The position numbers and the translations under genes were made by a program. A stretch of DNA of 64,000 bases from Tenrec ecaudatus (Eukaryota; Chordata; Mammalia; Afrosoricida; Tenrecidae), in NCBI RefSeq assembly GCF_050624435.1, contig NC_134545.1, positions 82,099,563-82,163,562 of the forward strand, written 5' to 3'. Shown here piece by piece: positions 1 to 11,000 of the stretch. The notes below the pieces were generated by a model that did not search any database, was not told where the DNA came from, and saw only the letters and a program-made list of their open reading frames with translations. Position 1 is the stretch's first letter, and every line of letters begins with the position of its first letter.

Positions 1-70
1 GTTCACCAAAAAGCCAGCGGTTCAAACCCGCCAGCCCCTCTTCCAGAGAAGGACATAGCCGTTGGTTTCC
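1..70 (+). repeat. AfroSINE-like fragment at window edge
   Basis: aagccagcggttcaaacccg and ccagcccctcttccagagaa resemble the B-box region and following segment of the family. The copy starts before the window and is short. Confidence 0.45.
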
Positions 71-1006
71 TTGCAGATTTGCAGCCCAAAGGGGTGCAAA
101 GGGGACCCAAGGGGTGGAGGGAGAGGCGGTTCCATCGCGTGGCTATTTGCATGTTTGCTCAACCCTGAGCCAGCAGTGCCACCGTCCACCTGCCCTGTGA
201 GTGGCCAGAAAGCCCATGGAGGAGCCGTCCCTAGAGATGGGCTCAGAACGCCCTGGTTCCCTGCCTCCTGGCCGGGTGTGTTCTCTGTGCCGGCCAGGGA
301 ACTAGAAACCTCCCTCCGCCACAGGGTCTGATTTAAGTTTACAGGGCTGTGTAGAGAAGAGGGCGAGGGTGGGACCTTGAACTTGGGCCTCAGCGGCTCC
401 CCCTGTAAAGCAGGAGGGCCTCCTTCCCGGGGGGGTTGGCCAGCTCCAGCAGGATGTAGTGAGCATCCAGGACTCAGGCCAAGAGTCAGGAACCCGAGAT
501 CCACTGTACTGGGACCGCTCCTTGGATGGCTCCCCGAACTCCACACTCCCTGCCCAAGAAATGCAGCCACCACACGCCCAGTGCTCCCGGGCTGGCATCT
601 GGTGAAGGCACTGGCCACTTGCCACCTAGGGCTGGCTCCCTGGGAGAAAGGCCTGGCAGTCTCCTTACAGAGGTCACGACCTCGCAGACCCTGCAGCGTG
701 TGGTCCTGCCATTGGGTGGCCTCTGAGACCGCTGGTCAGGAGCGGACCAGACAGCAGCCTCTCACAGCCACAAGGGTGGAAAGCAGCAGTCCCCGCCCCA
801 GACACGGGCGTGTGGTTGACCGAACAATGGGCTTGGAAACACTGGTCTGGTGGGGGTTGGAGGAGAGACCCAAGGTATAGGCCCAGGTCTTCCTGGCCCT
901 AGACCTGCATTGCTCCTGTCATGAGGGGCTCCCTGGGAGGCCTGAGGGTGTGGTGGGCTTGGGGACAGGCCCCGAGTGGACCCGGACGGCCCTGTTGCTC
1001 CCACAG

Positions 1007-1392
1007 GCACCCTCTGTGAATGCTATGACGAGCTGGGCAACCGCTACCAGCTGCCGGTCTACTGCCTGTCGCCGCCCGTGAACCTGCTGCTGGAGCACAC
1101 GGAGGAGGAGAGCACGGAGCCCCCCGAGCCCGCACCCAGCGTGCGCCGCGAGTTCCCCCTCAAGGTGCGCCTCTCCACCGGCAAGGACGTGCGGCTCAGC
1201 GCCAGCCTACCTGACACGGTGGGCCAGCTCAAGCGGCAGCTGCACGCCCAGGAGGGCTTCGAGCCGTCCTGGCAGCGATGGTTCTTCTCCGGGAAGCTGC
1301 TCACTGACCGCATGCGGCTCCAGGAAACCAAGATCCAGAAGGATTTTGTCATCCAGGTCATCATCAACCAGCCCCCGCCGCCCCAGGACTGA
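1007..1392 (+). CDS. UBTD1: UBTD1, last coding exon (partial gene)
   Basis: UBTD1 is a small ubiquitin-domain protein that binds UBE2D-family E2 enzymes and is linked to p53 and YAP stability (family knowledge). The exon follows the acceptor ccacag at 1001-1006 and opens in phase 1, supplying the last two bases of a glycine codon, then 127 residues and TGA at 1390-1392. It reads TLCECYDELGNRYQLPVYC, then an acidic, proline-rich linker (HTEEESTEPPEPAPS), then the ubiquitin-like fold (FPLKVRLSTGKDVRLSAS through QKDFVIQVIINQ) and the C-terminal tail PPPPQD. This matches the C-terminal half of the roughly 227-residue mammalian protein. Earlier exons lie upstream of the window, so bases 1-1006 are intron. 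The reading frame is intact. Identification is secure. Confidence 0.96.
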
Positions 1393-1930
1393 TGGGTCCC
1401 TATGGACCCTGGGGAGAGAGCTCCCGGTCCCCCCGCCCCACTGCTGCCTCCCAGGGGCATGCAGGCCACCCAGCGCCCGGCATCAGGAAGCAGAGCTGCC
1501 ACACGCAGGCCTTGCCGACAGTGTTGGAGAAGAGGCGGCCGGGGGCCTTCACCTGCCCCTCTCCCAAGGCGGATTGGAGCCTCGAGGGCAGACCTGGAGC
1601 CCCCAGTGCAGGCCTGCCCCTGGTGCTGTCAGCTGTGCTCCCTCCGGTTTTCTGCTCAGGGTCTGAAGCAGCTGCTGTCTCCCACCCCCTACCCCTGCCC
1701 CGGGCACAGTGCCAGTCCCCTGGGGGGGGAGGGGACCGCCACAGGGCCCAGGGCATGGGGAGTCGGAGGCGGGCCTCTGCCTCTCCCTGCCCCCAGCACA
1801 ATTGGCAAAGAGGAAGCTGTTGTGGCAGGGACTGCACGGGAGGGCTCTGCAGCCTGGTGGGGGCCCCACAGCAGGTCCCTGTGTACAGATGTTATCTGCA
1901 TATTTATCAATAAAGCCTTTAGCTCCTTCT
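1393..1930 (+). other. UBTD1: UBTD1 3' UTR
   Basis: Non-coding sequence runs from the UBTD1 stop to just past an AATAAA poly(A) signal at 1909-1914, giving a short 3' UTR of about 0.5 kb. The cleavage point near 1930 is inferred from the signal. ORFs here in other frames are chance products of high GC. Confidence 0.8.
1909..1914 (+). terminator. Poly(A) signal of UBTD1
   Basis: Canonical AATAAA about 520 bp after the UBTD1 stop codon, followed by a T-rich stretch (ctccttctttct). Confidence 0.8.
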
Positions 1931-3416
1931 TTCTGGCCCACCATTTGACTTTGCATTCTCCTCTGCCCTGTGCCCCCCAGCACCAGGGCCCAATCCCCAG
2001 GAGCAGTTCAGGGATGAGGGGTGATGGGGGGCAGGGGTGGACAGTGCCACTTTTGGTTGCCCTGGGCACTGTGAAGCCAGCCTTGAACTGCTGGCCTCTG
2101 CGCTCAGTCTGACCGCACCGCAGGAGAAGCTCTTAGCCTCTGGACCCAGCACCATCTGAAGTGGGGACGATGTCACCAGGACTGCTGACAGTGACGGGGT
2201 GGGGGAGCTGAAATGGAGATGTATGCATATGGACAGGACGGAAGCACTTGGAAAGCAAAGGCACTGCCCTCAGTACCTGCTGGCCTGCTCCTGCCACAGG
2301 AGGGGCCAGCCCTGAGGGCCGTGTGCCTGTGGTGACATTTTTAAGCGAACTGACAGGTCAGACTGCCTTGTGGGCTGGCCAGAGAGAGCCGCCCAACCTT
2401 GGCATTTCCATAAGAAAGTGTGTTGCTAAAAAGAGGGGAATCCAAGAGAAGGTGGCTTATCTGAGAATAGGCAATATGTCTGAGTACAGAGCTGCAGGCT
2501 GCCTCCCTTGGGTGAACAGGTAAAGCTGGATCACAAGCACCCGGAAGTTCCAGGTGTGCACCCAAGCGCACTGGCCCAACTTTCCCTCTGGCCTCTCCGT
2601 GAGCCTGCAGGCCCAGCCCAGGCCCTTGTGGGCCCACAGGGAACGGCAGGAGGGCAGGATGATCTGGAGCAAGCATCCCAGAGGGGCTGGCTACAGGCTG
2701 CCCTTCCAGGCTCTTTCATCAGTCCTCAGAGTCCCCTGAGCACTTGCCCTGAGCCAGTGACTGGGGGGGCGGCAAGTAAATGAGGTTCTACGATGAGAGA
2801 AAGATGAGGCTTGCTTTCTACCCCCATAAAGATCTACAACATAGGTTCCCAAAGTGATCTGGCCTCTTATCACCCGCTTTTCAGAAAACACTTTACTCAG
2901 CACCCTGATCCAGGGTCAAGCGTGGCTGTGCAGCTGCCCCCACTGCTCCAGCCTCCTCCACGGGACGGCACTGCCCACTTTTGGAAGCACTGATGGACCA
3001 TCTGGGAAACCCACTGGGGCAGTTCCGCTCTGCCCTCTAGTCCCCACGAGTTGGGGGTGAATGAACACGCAAGGAACCCTGGTGGAAGAAGGTGTAAGCA
3101 CCTGGCCGCCGGCCGCAGACCAGGTGTTCACACTGCCCGATGGCTGCCTAGGTTAAAGGACCAGTTGCTGTGCTCCCATCACGGACCTCCTGGGGACACC
3201 GGACTCCTGGTGGCTCCCAGTCTGAATCACAGCCTTATGCTGAGTGCTCCACCAGGGGGCACTACCGGACACAGACACATGCCAGCTGCGTCTGCAGGCT
3301 GAGGGAGGCGGCTGCCCTTGCTCCCCTGTCCTGCTTTGCCCACTGGGACCTGGGCAAGGCAGAGTCTGCCCCGCCCCTGCCCAAAGAACCAGGAGGGTAC
3401 AGACCTGCCTCTGGAC
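1931..3416. other. UBTD1-ANKRD2 intergenic, no gene seen
   Basis: GC-rich intergenic DNA with only short frames of poor coding character. Apart from the SINE that follows at 3418, no feature could be recognised. Confidence 0.6.
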
Positions 3417-3417
3417 T

Positions 3418-3606
3418 GCCATCAAGTCAGTGCCAACTCACAATGAGTGTAAAGGACAGGCTAGAATTGCCCCCATGGGTTTCCAAGACTAACTCTTGGT
3501 GGGCATAGAAAATGGTCTTTCTCCCATGGAGTAGTTGGTGGCTTTGAACCACTGACTTTGCAGTTAGTAGCCCAATGAAGAGCCACTATGCCATTCAGGC
3601 TATTCC
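3418..3606 (-). repeat. AfroSINE copy
   Basis: Reverse-oriented SINE. The 3' body is at 3425-3500 (cccccatgggtttccaagac) and the B-box side near 3540-3560 (ggtggctttgaaccactgac). It lies between UBTD1 and ANKRD2. Confidence 0.8.
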
Positions 3607-3916
3607 TAGACTTCCCTTGGGTTTTCCGATCCCCTTCCTGGAACTGGTTGGTCAGTTCTCAGGCGCCCAGAAGGGGGCACTGCCATCTCAGCCAGCAGGC
3701 ATCTGATTCCCAGGGCCCTGGTTGAGGTCCAGCCAACCCCAGCACATAGGACAGAAGTTGGGCAGGCTCCCTCCCTCTGCTTCTGCTCTGATCCTGGGGT
3801 GCTGTGCCCTCCTGCTCCAATAGGCCATGGGTAGTGGGAACAGCTGTCCCTGCTCCCCAGCTTGTGCGCACCACCCCCCAATCCCCGCTCCCTGGGGCTG
3901 CCCCGGGTGAAGGTGA

Positions 3917-4004
3917 CAGGTGGGAGAGGCAGGTGGAGAATTTGGCCAGTGAGCTCATGCCACAGGCGCCCAGCCAGGCGGGGGTGGGTGCTCTGTCCTA
4001 TAAA
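3917..4004 (+). promoter_or_regulatory. ANKRD2: ANKRD2 core promoter: TATA box and E-boxes
   Basis: A TATAAA element at 3999-4004 lies 44 bp before the chosen ATG (4048), which predicts a transcription start near 4030 and a very short leader. Two CAGGTG E-boxes at 3917-3922 and 3930-3935 are plausible sites for muscle bHLH factors, in line with the known muscle expression of ANKRD2. Motifs are seen directly; use as a promoter is inferred. Confidence 0.55.
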
Positions 4005-4047
4005 GCCCCCGCAGCTCCCCGGCCTGCAGACAACTTGGGAGGGCACC

Positions 4048-7000
4048 ATGACGGACTGCGAGGCGGTACAGAGGGCCACGGCGCTCATCGAGCAGCGGCT
4101 GGCACAGGAGGAGGGGAGCGAGGTACTGGCAGTGGCAGCCGGGGGTGCCCGGGAGACTCAGCTCTGCTGTGAGGGAGGGGAGAGCTCCTGCGGTAATGGG
4201 AGGGGGCGGGTGTCCCCGAGATTCCTGTTCCAGGATGCTCTCAGGCTGCAGCCCCAAGACCTGAGGGGCTGTGGTGTGGGGGTGGGAGCCCCCAGGGTGG
4301 AGCAGCTGGGGCACCCATCTGAGGATGCGGGGAGCTGACCTCAGAGATCCCCCAGCTGCTGTGTGGGAGGGGAGAATGAGAGAGAGGCCAGTGTTTGGTC
4401 CACTTGAAGAATACGGGGGACTTTGAGAAGTGCTCAGAAAAACTCCGTTACCTTGTGATTCCATTTTCCCATGTGCTTTCTGAAGCCCCCTCATACAGAT
4501 GGGGGAGCAGAGGGGTGCTGAGAAAGTGGGTAATTCTATTTTCATTCTATTGAAGTGATTCTCCTCATGCCTGCTCTGCCCAGGGTGCTGTGCAGAGTGG
4601 GAGGGCCAGCAGGCTCCGCACCAAGTGCTTTTTGACCAGTCCTGCCTTCATCTTAACCAGCCACCCTGATCAGATACAGGGTCCCTCAGAAGCAAGGCCG
4701 AGGGGGAGAAACCATTAAATCTGAAGTGGAGGGGCACATGGGTGGAGGCTGCTCTGCAGAGAGGAGGATGTTTAGCCAGGCCTTGAAGACCAGGATCAGG
4801 ATCAGGGGTGTGGTGGGGTGTGAGAAATGGCTGCTGGGAAAAGAGGCAGGGACCAACCAGAGAGCCCGGTCAAAGAAGGTCTACTCTGCAGGCAGTAGGG
4901 AACTACTATCTATATGTTGTTGAGCGAGGGAGCTCGGAGTCAGTGGACCTGTTTTGGGAAAGGCGGTCCTGACAGCTCTGAGATAGACTTGTTGGAGAGG
5001 GAGAGCCTGCTCCTAACAGACCATCTAGAGAGAGACTCCCTCCATGCTGGGGCTGCATGAGGTGAGGGCTGGTGAGGAGGAGGGAGCATCAGGAAGGGGG
5101 AACAGGGAGCATTGGCCAGGAGGGCAGGTTTGTCAGGAAGGTCTTGGCCTGAGCCTGCTGGGAGGCATCCCTGGATCCCCAGGAATCCTCCCTGGCTCCC
5201 TCTGGGCCTGTGCATTGCAGGCGGTTGGCCTCAGGTGGGTGAGTCACTGCTGGAGTGCTGCCCCTGGACAAAGCACTCAGTCAGGGACCCACCAGGTGGA
5301 GAGTTCTCACGTGTTCATTTACCCAGCAGATCCAAGGAGCCCACGGGGTCAGCCTCCCTCTGACTCCCGGCGATGTGCCAGGTCCTGGGCGGTGTGCGTT
5401 TGTGGTCCCTGTAGCCTCATGTAGTCTGAACAGCAGTTAGGAAATAGGGGTGGGCGTTACCCTCCCCTGGGTTATCATGGATGCTGTACACGGAATTATA
5501 CACTGATGGGAGCGCCCAACGGGTGCTGGCTTACAATGACTAATGGGAGGTGACAGGTGACAAGAGTCCCGGGAGGATGTAGGTGGGTATCAGGGCATCC
5601 AGTTGTTCCCACCAGGCCCTGCCTGGTCCAGCAGGGTTCCAGGAGTGGGGTAGCATGGTCTGTCCGGCATGTGGCATGTTGGGGGAGGAGCAAGGTGCTG
5701 GAGGTCAGCCCCCTATTGTGGAGCACTTACTGAGTCAGGTCACCACTGAGGACCGCTGAACAGGTAGGCAGAAATGCTGAGCTCCTGCCCAACATTCTCG
5801 GAGTGCCTACTGCAGGTGACGCCCTGCCGTGGGTACGAGGGATCCCATGATATGCTCCAGCAGGAGTCTTATTAGGGTCAGCCCTGGACCTCCTGCAGCT
5901 GTAGTCACTGCCCCAGGTCATTCTTTGTCCCTGAAAGAAGAGGCAGGGTTTCAAGTCAGGCCTATCCTGGAAGTCCGACGTGGAAGGGAGAAGGCGGTGG
6001 ACAGCCGAACCCTCAAAATGAAGACCTGGGAGGCCCGCTGGAGGGTGTCACCCACCCTGAGCAGGATGACAGGCGGATGACTGAGCACTCCGACAAAGGG
6101 GTCATTCCCCCAGCTGCTCTCTTGATTGTGCTCCTTCCAGGTCTGGCCAGGCCCTGAAGCAGCCTGCAGGGGCTGTAGAAGTGGGGCTCCAGCCCTTCCC
6201 AAAGGCCGGCTCTCCTCTAGGAAGTAGCCCAGGAAAGGCAGAGTCAGACGGACAGAGACGTAACCCAGGTTACCGCCTGGAGACTCAGGTTACTATGAGT
6301 CCACGTCCTGAGGCAACCTGAAGGGTTCTTCCCTCCCTTCTCTTCAGAAGATAGTTTCCAAGCCGTTAGATTTCACGCTTCAGTAAAATCTGAGAGAGAG
6401 AGACACTGGCACAGATTTGCCAGATTTTTATATTGTCCAGTAAAGCCATAAAAAATATCAAACCATCCCTCTTAATAAGCATTCTGTGAAGTAAAGCAAG
6501 CATTATTGCAATGTTTGAAAACGTGCGTATACTTAATTTCCTGAGAACTCACTCCAGTGGCCCTTCCTCTTGCTTAGGCCTGGGCGCCCACAGCACAGTC
6601 GGCAGGCATGGGCTTGAACTGGGAATGGGGTTTGGGTGAAGATGGGGAGCTGGGAAGCTTGCCCCTTTTCAGGGTCCCCGCCAGGGAGTGGGCAGACAAA
6701 GGGCTCTGAGGTCACAGGTGTCTTGGGCTCAAGCCTGGCATCCCTGGGGCTTCGTGGGGTGGGAGTGGGCAGGGGGAAAGGTGCCTGCCCTCAGGGGCGG
6801 CAGGCCGCTCCTGGGCATGTCATCTTCCCTCACCAGAAGGCCCGAGGAGCCGCCCCCCAGAAGCTGCCCATGGACTTGTTGGTGTTGGAGAATGAGAAGC
6901 ATCATGGGGTTCAGAGTTCAGCTGTACAAAAGGTCAAGGTAAGCAAGGGGGAGCCCAGTGTCCAGCTCGGGGCCGGCCAGGCAATATGACCTCCTACCGC

Positions 7001-7973
7001 ACGTGCGAGCCTGAGGCCTGCCAGTCAGAGCAGCGTAAGCAGAGACCTCCAGGCTAAGAGAAGCCAACAGATTCCGGAAGAGGAGGAGAGGCATATTCCC
7101 ATAGGGCGGTGGTAACTCTAGCTTTGCTACTGTTAGGAATCGTCATGTCTGTATCTGACAGACAGGATGTATTTTCATTGTTACAAATTGAACATCATTA
7201 AAGCATAGTGATTCATCACCAAAACAATATGTCATTATAGATTGCAAAATATTTATTTCTAATGACATGAAATTTTGTCTGGAAGCATGGTGTAGCGTGG
7301 CTAACAGTCTTCACACCAGTGCTTGTAGGTGGGCGTATCTGCATATGGGCAGACCCACCTGGAGACAGAGGAGCGGAGTCTTGGTTCCTAAGACCATGGG
7401 AAATATGTGCTTTCCGATGGTCTGAGGCGACCCCTGTGAGAGGGTCGTTCACCCCCAAAGGGGTCAAGACCCACAGGTTGAGAACCGCTGCCCTAGGGAC
7501 AGTCAGAGGGGCAAGAGCCGTAACCGGCCCAGCGGCAGATACTCTAGAGTGAGAACAGTCCCCTCGTCTTACCTTTGAGGTGTCTGTGTTGCTCTGATTC
7601 TTTCATACCAGCTGCCATCGTGGTGATCCCAACTAGTTTCCGACACGGAAACGCTTTTATTCATTCATTCATTCATTCACTAGCAGTTTTCGGAGCACTT
7701 CATCATCCACAATTCAAGAAATTATTCTTATCAAGAAGAATCGTACAGTTATCACCACCTTCAATTCTAAAACATTCTGTTCTTCCTTATAAGACTGAAA
7801 CTCTTTATGGGAGTAGAAAGCCTCCTCTTTCTCCCACCGAGTGTCCGGTGGTTTTGAACTGGTTGCCTGTGTGTGGTTAAGCAGCCCAGTGCTTGATCAC
7901 TATGCCCGCCACCAGCGTCCCTCTTACTTTCGTTCTCGTGGTCTTATATTACGTCTGTGACCACACACGCACG

Positions 7974-8006
<33 letters not shown>

Positions 8007-11000
8007 TTATTTTCATTTTGAAAAAGAAAAAAAAAACCCAAAACTAGGATGGTCATACAATTATTAATTAAATACAAATACAATACAAAAAAAAAAAAAC
8101 TGGGATGGTGGAAATCTAAGAATTGAGAACTCATGGCATCCCCCACCCTGGGTGGTGGCCGCCTCCTGCTGTCTGTCCTTGTGTCCCCAACCCCGGGCCG
8201 CTGCTCCCAGGGAAGAGCCCTCTGCAGCCCCCAGTGTGGGTGCTGATGGGCCATGCATTCCCACACAGGGCCAGGAGCGGGTGCGCAAGACGTCGCTGGA
8301 CCTGCGGAGGGAGATCATTGACGTGGGTGGCATCCAGAACCTCATCGAACTGCGCAAAAAGCGGAAGCAGAAGAAGCGGGAAGCCCTGGCCGCCCCGCCA
8401 GAGCCGCCTCCGGAGCCTGAGGAGATCGTGAGGGTGCTGGGGGGTCAGGCAGAGCCGGGGTGGGCCCCGGGGTCACTGGGGCAGCCCTTACAGACCGGCC
8501 TCTCGCCCAGCAGTGTGGCCCTGTGGATGAGGAGAGGTTCCTGAAAGCATCGGTGGAGGGGAAGATCAGTGTCATTGAGAAGTTCCTGGCCCAGGGGGGT
8601 TCAGCAGACACCTGCGATGAGGTGATGTCCCCCACCCCCTCTCTTTCGGAGTTTTCACCCCACCCCCATGCCCGTCCCTAACCCACTGTCGCCATTTGGG
8701 GGCCGATTTTAGAACAGTCAGGAGCCCTGGGGGCAGCTGTACTTACACTTCTGAGTCGGGGGTTCGAACCCACCCCCTGCTGCAGGGGCAGAAAGATGAG
8801 GCTGTCTGCTCCCAGAAAGTTGTAGAACCCAGGAAACTGCTGTAGGACAATTTCATGACAGTGAGTTTTGAGGGAATTTTGGTTCTCTGTTTGTTTGAGA
8901 TTAACTAGTTTGTCACCAAAGACTCGGTGTTCACTTCAATTTTACCTTTCCTCTTTTCTTTAAGCCACTCAAATGACTGTGTTACTTTGGTTTGACAAAT
9001 AAGGAGTCTGGAGGGATGTTTGTTTTCACTCAGACGATTTGGGTTCTCCTGTCCCACACAAGAATTCCCTAAGTCCTTCTTGGAGCCCGTCCAAGTCACC
9101 CCTGCCCCGTGTTTTTTTAGGGCAGGACAAGGATGAGGACCAAAGGGAAAGAGCCCCGAACAGGAGCTCTGGGATTGAATCCCATTTTTTTAAATCATTT
9201 TACTGGGATCTCATACACCTCTTATCACAACCCATACATCCATCCATTGTGTCGAGCATATTTATACATTTGTTGTGATCATAATTTTAAAAACATTTGC
9301 TTTCTAATTGAGCCCTTGGTTTCAGTTCATTTTTCCCTTTCCCCACCCTCCCTCACAAACCCTTTATAATTTGTAAATTATTTTTTCATGTCTTACACTG
9401 GCCGCTGTCTCCCTTCACCTTTTCTGTTGTCCATCCCCCTGGGAGAGGGTTATATGTAGATCATTGTGATCGGTTCCCTCTTTCTCCCCCCACCTCCCCC
9501 ATCCCCTCCTGCTTTTGCTACTCTCATTATGGGTCCTGAGGGGTTTTTCTGTCCTGTCACCTTCCATCATTACCTGTCTGTTAGCATGCCCCATGGGACC
9601 TGAGGCTGGGTGTGCCGCTGCCCCGGGCCTCACTTACCTCCCCCAGAAAGCAGCCTTTTCCCACTGAGAGTGTCCAGGGGATCGAGCGGAATATTGGCCA
9701 CTCAAGAAGTATTTGCTGGACGAATTAAAACACTACCAAGTACATGCTAGGAGAGGGCACTAAGAGGCCATGATAGGAGGTAGCAGAATCCTGCTTATGT
9801 GCAGGGCACCTGGGTTCAATGCCAGGCCAAGGCACATCGAGTGGAGCCAGCACCCTGCTGTGTTGCAGAACAGAACGGAGCTTTTGGGCTACAAGGAGTA
9901 GGAAAAAAGGCCTGGTGATCCACACTCCTGAAACCCAGCCCGTATTACCCTAAGGATCATGATGGCTGGAACCAGTTGCCATGGGGCCACGATGAACCAG
10001 GAAGTGACTGGGCGGATAGGACAGTGTGTGTTGGCTGGTGGGTTTCTCAGAATGTAGCACTGCACTTCCTTTTTTCTCTGAAACGACTTTTCACCTTCAG
10101 GGGCACGTGGCCTCTCGGATTTTATATTCTGGGACTAAACCACTCCATGGCCATTCACTGTCCCTCTGCACCCGCCTAGGCTCTGACCAAGGATGCTTTC
10201 CATTCACTGGGCTCCAGAGGTATAACCCCTTCGGTCCGTCTGAGCCATGTGCTGCTCGGTGCTGGGGGCCCAGGTTGAGAGTACAGAGGGACTGTCGCAT
10301 AGTGACTAGATAAGAAAAGAGAGCCCCCAGCCTGGCTGAAAGGGGACTGCACTGGGAAGGGAGAGACTTCTCCCTTGATTCAGGTGTCAGCGTGCACCTG
10401 CTCAGCGAGGGCCTGTGCTGGCCACACAGGGGAAGCCGAGGCGAGCTGTCTGGGCCCAGAGGGCCTCGTGAGCTGATGGTGTTTGAGCAGCATCCAGAAG
10501 GAGGAGCATCAGGCAGTGAGGATCTGGCCGGGGAAGCAGCCCTGTAAAGACCTGGCGTGCTGAGCTTGCGTGACAGGAAGAGGGGCAGAGTTCCCAGGGC
10601 AGAAGGGGCCTCCAAGGTTGCTCTGAATGGAGCTTGCAGGCTCTAGCCTGGGGGTCAGAGTTGAGCTGGGGTAAGGCCTCCACTTCAACTCAGGTGGGAG
10701 GCGGCTACAGGCCTGGGGCCAGGGCCAGATCCTGACAGCCTATCTGGGGGCAGTTCCGTCGGACAGCACTGCACAGAGCCTCGCTGGAAGGGCATGTGGA
10801 GATTCTGGAGAAGCTTCTGGACAGTGGGGCCACTGTGGACTTCCAGGACAGGGTAAGCAGAGAGGCAGATTTGGGTGGAAGGCCCAAAGTGGGTCTAGCA
10901 CCAATAGCCCCTGCCCTTGCCAATGTGCACCAAGCTAGGCCACAGTCGGCCTGCCTCTGGAGCAGGCCCCGCCTCTAGCAGGTTTGTGGCCTCCCCAAGC

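Noticed and set aside
1402-2112. 236-codon frame after the UBTD1 stop
   Set aside because: Lies in the UBTD1 3' UTR and runs past its poly(A) signal. No recognisable protein.
9755-10030. Functional tRNA gene at the B-box-like motif
   Set aside because: No intact cloverleaf or terminator; the downstream body matches AfroSINE sequence.
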